NCBI RefSeq assembly: GCF_006175985.1
Contig: NZ_SRSH01000018.1
Span: 42,318-106,317 of the forward strand
Direction of reading: 5' to 3'
Source: Methylotetracoccus oryzae
GTDB taxonomy: Bacteria; Pseudomonadota; Gammaproteobacteria; Methylococcales; Methylococcaceae
DNA length: 64,000 nt
The notes beneath the pieces were generated by a model, which saw only the letters and a list, made by a program, of their open reading frames with translations, searched no databases and had not been told where the DNA came from. Positions 57,643 through 64,000 of this stretch are shown piece after piece. The position numbers and the translations under genes are program-made. How positions within the stretch are numbered: position 1 is the first letter of the stretch; every line of letters begins with the position of its first letter.

Positions 57643-58358
57643 GGTTCCACCTTGTAGCCCGCGCCGTAAACCGACACGATCAGTTCCCTACCGGGCGCGA
57701 CCTGGTCCAGCTTGCGGCGGATATTCTTGATATGACTGTCCACGGTCCGGTCGGTCAAGGACCGGCTGTCGCCATGCAGGCATTCCAGCAGGCGTTCTCG
57801 CGAGAAAACGCGGCCCGGGTTCGAGAGCATGTAACCCAAAAGACGGAATTCGGACCAGGTGAGGTCGAGCAACTGGCCATCGAACCGGATTTCGAGGCGC
57901 TCGTCATCGATATGGAAGCCATGGTCCGGCATTCGGTCTTGCTTGAGGCGGTCGATCCGCCGGAAGACTGCCCCGACCCGGGCCACGACCTCACGGAGAC
58001 TGAACGGCTTGCAGATGTAGTCGTCGGCCCCCGCATCGAGACCCAGCACGCGGTCGACTTCCTCGACCCGCGCCGTCACCATGATGATTGGGACGTCCGA
58101 AAAGCTGCGGATCTCCCGGCACAAACTGACGCCGTCCCGCCCCGGAAGCATGATGTCCAGCAGGATCAGGTCGGGCTTATTGCGCCGCACCCAGGCGACG
58201 ACCGGCATGCCGCCGGATAACCAGTGCGTGCCGTAATGGGCGGCGCTCAGATAGTCCATCAGGAGTTGAGCCAGCTTGGGCTCGTCCTCGACCACGAGGA
58301 TGGTCCGCGGCGGCGCCTCGGGATTCTTAGGGGCCGTCGTTATGTCAGTCGCGTTCAC
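57639..58358 (-). CDS. baeR: BaeR-like response regulator
   Basis: 239 residues, OmpR family. Very similar to BaeR of enterobacteria: ILVVEDEPKLAQLLMDYL, phospho-acceptor Asp68 in LILLDIMLPG, DDYICKPFSLREVVARV and TDRTVDSHIKNIRRKL. GTG at 58358, inside the end of the kinase gene (14-base overlap), with GGAG 8 bases upstream. BaeSR senses envelope stress and drives efflux genes; here the operon instead continues into a lipoprotein hydrolase. Confidence 0.88.
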   Translation of the reverse strand: MNATDITTAPKNPEAPPRTILVVEDEPKLAQLLMDYLSAAHYGTHWLSGGMPVVAWVRRNKPDLILLDIMLPGRDGVSLCREIRSFSDVPIIMVTARVEEVDRVLGLDAGADDYICKPFSLREVVARVGAVFRRIDRLKQDRMPDHGFHIDDERLEIRFDGQLLDLTWSEFRLLGYMLSNPGRVFSRERLLECLHGDSRSLTDRTVDSHIKNIRRKLDQVAPGRELIVSVYGAGYKVEP

Positions 58359-59871
58359 GTGGCAACTCCAGTCTGACCCGCAACCCGCCGAGCGGCGATG
58401 CGAGCGCGGCAATACGCCCACCGTGGGCTTCGACAATATTACGGCAGATCGCGAGACCGAGGCCCGCCCCGCCGTGCTCGCGGGTCCGCGCACCCTCGAC
58501 GCGATAGAGCCGCTCGAACAGCCGTTCGTGTAACTCCGCCGAAACTCCGGGGGCTGAATCATCGATGGTGATGACCGACGTCGTGGCCGTTGCCTCCAGG
58601 CAAACTTCGCAGCGCCCGCCCGGATCGGTATAGCGGACACTGTTCTCCAGGAGGTTGCCGAGCAACTGGCCCAAGCGGCGTCGGTCACCGTAGATCACCG
58701 CCGGCCGCATCGGACCCAGTGTCAGAGCGACACCCTTGTCTTCAAAGCGGTGACGGTGCGTCTCGACCGCCGAGACGACGATCTCGGCCAGCGAAACGGG
58801 TTCGCGCCGGTAGTCCAGCGCGCCGAGGTCCGACAGCGAAAGCTCGTACAGGTCGTCCACCAGTTTGCCCAGCGACAACACCTCCGCGTGCAGGGACGCG
58901 ACTCCTTCGACCGAGATGGGACGCACGCCGTCCTGCATCGCTTCGATCTCGCCGCGCAGCACCGTAAGCGGTGTCCGCAGCTCGTGGGATATGTCGGCTA
59001 TCCAGTCGCGCCGTGCTTCCTCGTTCCGCTGCAATGTTCGGCCCAGCAGATTGAAATCGCGCGCCAGATCTCCCAACTCGTCGCCGCCGGCCGGCACCGC
59101 CACCGCGTAGTCGCCGGAGGCGAGCCGGCGCACCCCCGTCGCGATCCCGCGCACGGGGCGGATCAACTGCCGCGCCAGAATCCACGCGACGAGCAACGCC
59201 AGCAGCAGCGCGAACAGCAGAATCATGGCATTGGCACGCGACTGGCTGTCGACGAAGGCCAGCGCCATCCGGTCGGTCAGCAGCGCGTTGCGGCGAACCC
59301 CGAGCCAGCCGACCGTGATGCCGTCGACACTGATCGGCAGCAGGCTTTCAGGACCGGGCGGCGGTGCGTCCGGGGGAGGCGGCGGGGGGCGGGTGACCGG
59401 ATGCCGATCCGCATCGAGCAGCCTCAGTCGCAACCCGAGCAAAAGCGGGTCGGGCGGTGGTGGCGGCTCATGACGCGGCCGAGGCGGAGGCCTTGCGTCG
59501 GGATCGTCCGGCGGCCCCGGATGAAAGGACGGGGCGTCGGCCAACGCGGCAGCGGGAGGCGGACCCAACGCATCGGGCACCGCGTCCGGGCCGGGACGCG
59601 AGGAGCGATCATGCAATCCGCGCCGCATCAGGTCGAACCAGCGGTGATGATCGTGCTTCAGAAAGTCCCAGCTTCCCGCCGTGCGGTACTGGTCGGCGAG
59701 AAAGCCGGTCAGCTGTTCCAGCCGCTGCAGTTCGACCCGATGGAGATAGTCCTCGAAACCCTGGCGGAAGGTCCAGTGCACGGAGGCCATCATCACGGCG
59801 AGCGGCACGGTGACACCGAGCAGCATCGCGATGAACAGCCTGGTAAAGATACGGAGTTTCATCGAGGTCAT
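58345..59871 (-). CDS. baeS: BaeS-like sensor histidine kinase with proline-rich periplasmic insert
   Basis: 508 residues. TM1 (about 8-28), a periplasmic region (about 29-215) containing RQGFEDYLHRVELQRL like BaeS, then a striking Pro-rich insert (about 95-185) with runs such as HEPPPPPDP and TRPPPPPPDAPPP, TM2 (about 218-238), HAMP, HisKA with ISHELRTPL, and HATPase with GNLLENSVRYT and GAGLGLAIC. The start is the ATG at 59871; one at 59862 (MKLRIF) is equally possible. First gene of an operon with the BaeR-like regulator and the hydrolase. Confidence 0.88.
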   Translation of the reverse strand: MTSMKLRIFTRLFIAMLLGVTVPLAVMMASVHWTFRQGFEDYLHRVELQRLEQLTGFLADQYRTAGSWDFLKHDHHRWFDLMRRGLHDRSSRPGPDAVPDALGPPPAAALADAPSFHPGPPDDPDARPPPRPRHEPPPPPDPLLLGLRLRLLDADRHPVTRPPPPPPDAPPPGPESLLPISVDGITVGWLGVRRNALLTDRMALAFVDSQSRANAMILLFALLLALLVAWILARQLIRPVRGIATGVRRLASGDYAVAVPAGGDELGDLARDFNLLGRTLQRNEEARRDWIADISHELRTPLTVLRGEIEAMQDGVRPISVEGVASLHAEVLSLGKLVDDLYELSLSDLGALDYRREPVSLAEIVVSAVETHRHRFEDKGVALTLGPMRPAVIYGDRRRLGQLLGNLLENSVRYTDPGGRCEVCLEATATTSVITIDDSAPGVSAELHERLFERLYRVEGARTREHGGAGLGLAICRNIVEAHGGRIAALASPLGGLRVRLELPRERD

Positions 59872-59973
59872 TCCGATAGACCTGGCGAACGGGGCCGCGC
59901 TCCCGGCCGGCCGACCGGAAAGCGCGGTCGTCCATCACGGACGCACCGACGGCATCACCGTCGAAACCGGCGG

Positions 59974-60582
59974 TCAGGCGTCGTCCGCCTCATTGTCCGT
60001 CTCGGTCGCCGGCCTTGCTTTCCGCGGATGGCCGGCATGGTGCGGCGGCGGCGCCAGATACTCGGCCTTGGATACCTTGCCGTCACCGTTCTCGTCCATC
60101 CCTGCGAAGAACAAACCGGCCTTGCTGGCCGACGACGCCAGGGTCCTGAACTCTTCCGGCGACAGCGATCCGCCCCCGTCGAGGTCGCCCTGCTTCAGCA
60201 GGTTCGACAGCATCGTGGCCCGGCGACCGGTCTCGCCATGTACGAGTTCTTCCGCGCTGATCAGGTTGTTGCCATCCCTGTCGAGCGCCTTGAAGCGATC
60301 TTCGACGCGCTGTGACAACCAGGCCTTCAACTCAGCCAGTGTCAGACTGTCATCCCCATCGGTGTCCGCCGCCTTGAATTCGATGCCGCGAGCGGCCTCG
60401 ATCTCCGCCTTCGAGATCTTGCCGTCCCCATCGGTGTCGACGAGAGCCGGATCGGGCGGCAAACCCAGGAACGGGTCGTGGGGCGGATGCCCCGGACCGA
60501 AGCCGCCTCGGGCCACAACCGCATTCGACGCTGCCGAGGCCAGGCCCAACGCCAAGAGTGCCAATACTTTACGAGAGTCCAT
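59974..60582 (-). CDS. Exported EF-hand calcium-binding protein
   Basis: 202 residues. A signal peptide (1-24, LALLALGLASAASNAVVA) and five EF-hand loops: DTDGDGKISKAE, DTDGDDSLTLAE, DRDGNNLISAEE, DLDGGGSLSPEE and DENGDGKVSKAE. The tail is rich in Pro, His and Lys/Glu. GGAG 7 bases before the ATG at 60582 fixes the start. It precedes the BaeS-like operon by about 100 bases on the same strand and may be co-regulated with it, coupling periplasmic calcium or metal status to the kinase; this is inference. Confidence 0.9.
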   Translation of the reverse strand: MDSRKVLALLALGLASAASNAVVARGGFGPGHPPHDPFLGLPPDPALVDTDGDGKISKAEIEAARGIEFKAADTDGDDSLTLAELKAWLSQRVEDRFKALDRDGNNLISAEELVHGETGRRATMLSNLLKQGDLDGGGSLSPEEFRTLASSASKAGLFFAGMDENGDGKVSKAEYLAPPPHHAGHPRKARPATETDNEADDA

Positions 60583-60732
60583 GACGATCTCCAACAAATG
60601 GTCTGCACAACAGGGAACCGGACGTTCAACCCGCCCGATCCGTGCGAAACGCCGAGAGGACCGAAGTCCTCGAGGCTTGGTGCAAAGACTAAAGACCAAT
60701 CGTGGAGGAAATATGCAGGAGTCAGAGGAAAA

Positions 60733-60851
60733 GGCGATAGCGTGCGCCGGGCGCACGAATCGCCTGCGGGATACCGGGGTTGTGGCGTGCGCTATGCGCA
60801 CGAATCGCCCCGTTGGGGGAGTCATAGTGATCTCGTGCGCATGGGGCACGG
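60733..60851. repeat. Cluster of three palindromic REP-like units
   Basis: Unit 1 (60733-60764) is a nested palindrome: outer arms GGCGAT/ATCGCC, inner arms GTGCGCC/GGCGCAC. Unit 2 (60785-60808) has GCGTGCGC/GCGCACG and ends in the same CGAATCGCC. Unit 3 (60832-60851) is a decayed copy. Units lie about 50 bases apart in the 346-base gap upstream of the EF-hand gene. No transposase of the REP-associated type is nearby. Confidence 0.65.
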
Positions 60852-60928
60852 GATGCGTTTCCTTGGGTTGATGCGGTGTAGTCCGTTAAGCTATCGGCCC
60901 TACGTCCCCCGCCACGACTCCCGCACGG

Positions 60929-63900
60929 ATGATGACGCTGACCTCTTCACGCCCGAACCAGGACGAGCCCGTGCTGTCGGGGTGCGATGATGCTCTGCTC
61001 CGCGCCGCTCTCGATGCCGGCGACATCGGTTTGTGGGCATATGACCATGCGATCGGGCACTTGAGCTGGAGCACCAAGGTCAGGGAAATGCTCGGCAGCG
61101 ACGCCGAAACACCTGTCGAAGTGCATCCGGACGACTCGCGCCAGCTCGCTGAAACCTTGCTGGGCGGCGGCTCCTGGCGCGACCTGCGGATCAGGTTGCG
61201 GCGGCAGGACGGGCAATGGCTTTGGGTGGGCTGCAGCGGCCGGTCCATGGACCACGACGACAGCGGCCGGCCGCTGCGCTCGGCCGGCACCGTGCAGGAC
61301 ATTTCCGCGACGATGCATCTCGAATCCCGCCTCGCCGAGCAGGAAGAGCGCCTGCGCCTGGTCACCGACACCATCACCGAGGTGTTCTACATCGCCGATG
61401 CGGCCCTCGACCGTATATTTTTCGTCAGCCCGGCTTACGAGCGCATCTGGGGCCGGCCGGTCGCCGAGTTGTATGCCAATCCGCGGTCATTTCTCGACGC
61501 GGTGCATCCCGAGGATCTCCCGGCATTCTTCGCCGCCCTGACGACGCATCTCGTAGGGGAACCGCTCGAACACGAATACCGTATCCTCGGCGCGGATGGC
61601 TCTCTCCGCTGGATCTGGGACCGGGGCTTTCCGGTACCCGATGCCTCGGGCGTCGTGACGCGCTATGTCGGTCTCGCACAGGACATCACACGCCGCAAGC
61701 TGGCCGAGGCCGAGGTGCGGTCGCTCAACGTCGAACTGGAGGATCGCGTCGCGCACCGCACCGCCGAACTGGAGGCGACCGCGAAGGCACTGGCCGACAG
61801 CGAACAACGCTACCGCACCATCGTGGAATCGGTGCAGGAAGGCATCTGGATGATCGATGCCGAGGCGCGAACCTCGTTTACGAACCGGAAGGCAGCCGAG
61901 ATGCTCGGCTATACGCCCGACGAGATGGCCGGCCGGTCATTGTTCGACTTCATGGACGAGACCTGGCAGCGTGTGGCCCGCGGAAACCTGCGACGCAGGG
62001 CCGACGGCATCGTCGAGCAGCATGAGTTCCGGTTTCGACGCAAGGATGGCTCGGCGTTGTGGGCGCTGATGTCCACCGCCCCGATCCGCGCCGAAGACGG
62101 CGGCTATGCGGGCGCACTGGCAACACTGATCGATATCGGCGCGCGCAAACAGGCCGAGGACTTGAACCGCAAACTCGCCGGGATCATCGAGGCCACCAGC
62201 GACCTGATCGCCACCGCCACGCCTGACGGCCAAATCGAATACATGAATCGGGCGGGCCGCGCGCTGCTCGGGATCGCTGAGGGCGAATCGCTCGCCGACA
62301 GGCGCATCGAGGACTGCTACCCGCCCTGGGCCTATCGTCGCATCATCGAGGAAGGCGTCCCGGCGATGCTGACCGTCGACCACTGGCTGGACGATACGGC
62401 CCTGCTGGCGCGCGATGGCACCGAGATTCCGGTGTCGCAGCTGATTCTTGCCCATAAGGACCGGGACACCGGCCAGCTCGAGCTGATATCGACGATCTGC
62501 CGCGACATGCGGGCGCACCTGCGGGCAGACGAGGCGCTCCGCCAGCTGCAGCAGGAACAGGAACTCATCCTGGACTCCATGCCTGCGATGATCTTCTACA
62601 AGGACACCGCCAACCGCGTTTTGCGTGTCAACGCCAGGGTCGCCGAGGCCTTGGGCCTGCCAAAGAATCGGATCGAGGGCCGGCACTCGAGCGAATTTTT
62701 TCCGAACGAGGCCGAGCGGTACTTCCAGGACGACTTGATCGTCATCCGGACCGGCCAACCGCGCCTCGGCATCGAAGAGCCGATTCGCGTCGCCGCTCAC
62801 GAGGTTCGGTGGCTGTCGACCGACAAGGTCCCGCTCAAGGATGCCGAAGGGAAGGTGACCGGCTTGCTGGTGATGGCCTCGGACATCACCGACCGCAAGC
62901 TCGCAGACGAGGCACTCCGGCACAGCCAGGAAGACCTGAGCCGCGCGCAGGCCCTGGGCAAGATCGGCAGTTGGCGCCTCGACCCGCGCAGCGCGTCACT
63001 GACCTGGTCGGCAGAAGCGCACCGGATCTTCGGCACACCCGAGGATGCGCCGATGCACTACGACGACTTTCTGTCTGCCGTCCATCCCGACGACCGGGAC
63101 TATGTGGACCGGATGTGGCAGGCGGCGCTACGCGGCGAACCCTACGCGATCGAGCACCGCATCGTCGTCGACGGGCACGTCAAATGGGTCAGCGAGAAAG
63201 CGGAGCTGGGATTCGACGCACAAGGCCCGCTGATCAGCGCCTTCGGCACGGTGCAGGACATCACCGACCGCAAGCTGGCCGAAGCGGCACTCCAGGACGC
63301 GGACCGCCGCAAGGACGAATTCATCGCGACCCTGGCCCACGAACTCCGCAATCCGATGGCACCGATCGGCAATGCAGTGCAAATCCTGCAAACGGCCGGC
63401 ATCGACGACCCGACGCGCGCCTGGTGCTGCCAGCTGATCGAACGTCAGGTCGAACACTTGACGAAGCTGGTCGATGAACTGCTGGATATCTCACGCATCA
63501 CGCGCGGCAAGATCAGCCTGGACTGGCAGTCGGTCGCGGTCGGCGACATTGTGGAACGCGCGCTGGAAAGCTGTCGGCCGTTGCTGGAAACCTCCCGACA
63601 TCAACTCGATTTGCGGCTGCCATCGGTCGCCGTCCACGTTGGGGGCGATCCGGTACGTCTGGCACAGGTGGTGTCGAATCTGCTGAACAACGCCGCCAAG
63701 TACACCGAACCGGGCGGACACATCACGCTGACGGTGGAACACGGCGACGCGGGCGTCACGATACGGGTCAGGGACGATGGCATCGGGATCCCGCCCGCGC
63801 TGTTGTCGCAGGTGTTCGAGATGTTCTCGCAGGGCGACCAGTCACTGGAGAAAACCCACGGCGGGCTCGGGATCGGGCTCAGTCTGGCGCGGGAACTGGT

Positions 63901-64000
63901 GGCACTGCATCACGGCTCAATCCAGGCCTACAGCGCGGGCGCTGGCCAGGGCAGCGAATTCGTCGTGTGGCTGCCGGCCGCGGCGCCGCCGAGCGAGCCG
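60929..64000 (+). CDS. Multi-PAS sensor histidine kinase, cut by the window end
   Basis: Open frame from ATG at 60929 (a second ATG follows at once) with no stop before 64000, so at least 1024 residues. No transmembrane segment. Several PAS domains occur in a row (near residues 20, 145, 295, 415, 545 and 675), many closing in DIT/DIS-R-K, e.g. AQDITRRKLAE, ASDITDRKLAD and VQDITDRKLAE. HisKA follows with the phospho-acceptor His in ATLAHELRNPM (about 804), then an HATPase with LLNNAAKYTEP and HGGLGIGLSLA. It probably continues into a receiver domain beyond the window, as in many such hybrids. No clear ribosome-binding site. Confidence 0.9.
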   Translation, partial: MMTLTSSRPNQDEPVLSGCDDALLRAALDAGDIGLWAYDHAIGHLSWSTKVREMLGSDAETPVEVHPDDSRQLAETLLGGGSWRDLRIRLRRQDGQWLWVGCSGRSMDHDDSGRPLRSAGTVQDISATMHLESRLAEQEERLRLVTDTITEVFYIADAALDRIFFVSPAYERIWGRPVAELYANPRSFLDAVHPEDLPAFFAALTTHLVGEPLEHEYRILGADGSLRWIWDRGFPVPDASGVVTRYVGLAQDITRRKLAEAEVRSLNVELEDRVAHRTAELEATAKALADSEQRYRTIVESVQEGIWMIDAEARTSFTNRKAAEMLGYTPDEMAGRSLFDFMDETWQRVARGNLRRRADGIVEQHEFRFRRKDGSALWALMSTAPIRAEDGGYAGALATLIDIGARKQAEDLNRKLAGIIEATSDLIATATPDGQIEYMNRAGRALLGIAEGESLADRRIEDCYPPWAYRRIIEEGVPAMLTVDHWLDDTALLARDGTEIPVSQLILAHKDRDTGQLELISTICRDMRAHLRADEALRQLQQEQELILDSMPAMIFYKDTANRVLRVNARVAEALGLPKNRIEGRHSSEFFPNEAERYFQDDLIVIRTGQPRLGIEEPIRVAAHEVRWLSTDKVPLKDAEGKVTGLLVMASDITDRKLADEALRHSQEDLSRAQALGKIGSWRLDPRSASLTWSAEAHRIFGTPEDAPMHYDDFLSAVHPDDRDYVDRMWQAALRGEPYAIEHRIVVDGHVKWVSEKAELGFDAQGPLISAFGTVQDITDRKLAEAALQDADRRKDEFIATLAHELRNPMAPIGNAVQILQTAGIDDPTRAWCCQLIERQVEHLTKLVDELLDISRITRGKISLDWQSVAVGDIVERALESCRPLLETSRHQLDLRLPSVAVHVGGDPVRLAQVVSNLLNNAAKYTEPGGHITLTVEHGDAGVTIRVRDDGIGIPPALLSQVFEMFSQGDQSLEKTHGGLGIGLSLARELVALHHGSIQAYSAGAGQGSEFVVWLPAAAPPSEP

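Noticed and set aside
58750..60315. A 521-codon plus-strand frame opposite the BaeS-like kinase and the EF-hand gene
   Set aside because: Runs across two unrelated genes and their gap; composition is Arg/Gln/Pro-rich, no motif.

Overview
The window comes from a GC-rich gammaproteobacterial methanotroph, most likely a type I (Methylococcaceae-like) organism. It carries a complete particulate methane monooxygenase operon (pmoCAB) whose proteins closely resemble, from memory, those of Methylococcus capsulatus. Next to it lies almost the whole tetrahydromethanopterin (H4MPT)/methylofuran formaldehyde-oxidation module. No rRNA, tRNA, CRISPR array, transposase or phage gene was recognised. Dense long antisense frames, short intergenic gaps and overlapping start/stop codons are typical of a high-GC genome.

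Layout. 1-9.6 kb: a SulP-type anion transporter, an OpgC-like membrane acyltransferase, then a CusA/CzcA-type metal-efflux RND pump with a small PII-like partner, divergent from an OmpR-type response regulator and sensor kinase. 9.8-13.1 kb: pmoCAB on the minus strand, with a near-consensus sigma-70 promoter upstream and a strong hairpin terminator downstream. 13.2-18.1 kb: fhcBADC (formyltransferase/hydrolase complex), also minus, with its own promoter. 18.4-28.5 kb, plus strand: beta-RFAP synthase, an ATP-grasp gene (OrfY-like), mch, orf5, orf7, fae, a terminator, then an ATP-grasp gene (Orf17-like), a hydantoinase/MfnF-like gene, pabB and an MfnE-like kinase. Together these supply H4MPT and methylofuran and carry the C1 unit from formaldehyde (fae) through methenyl-H4MPT (mch) to formyl-methylofuran and formate (fhc). 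The mtdB step is not in the window.

28.5-42.9 kb is a signalling block: a PAS/GGDEF/EAL protein, a giant pseudokinase-ATPase-GAF-GGDEF-EAL-CZB fusion, and a kaiC-kaiB-kaiB-hybrid histidine kinase operon. 43-45.4 kb: a divergent MFS sugar-type transporter and a GT4 glycosyltransferase. 45.7-56.4 kb: two very large repeat-rich surface or secreted proteins (a nine-fold ELWxTDGT repeat protein with cadherin-like and RTX modules, and a beta-helix protein with tandem Ig-like repeats) flanking a CLC chloride/proton antiporter. 56.4-60.6 kb: a BaeSR-like two-component operon ending in an unusual alpha/beta-hydrolase lipoprotein, and an exported five-EF-hand protein. From 60.9 kb to the end of the window runs a multi-PAS histidine kinase that is cut by the window edge.

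A dispersed element of about 150 bp occurs twice in opposite orientation (18.2 and 50.0 kb), and a cluster of short palindromes lies upstream of the EF-hand gene. The most interesting candidates are the contiguous methane-to-formate module with its cofactor-biosynthesis genes, the pseudokinase/c-di-GMP/CZB fusion, the KaiA-less kai operon with two KaiB proteins, and the hydrolase whose nucleophile-elbow Ser is replaced by Asp.
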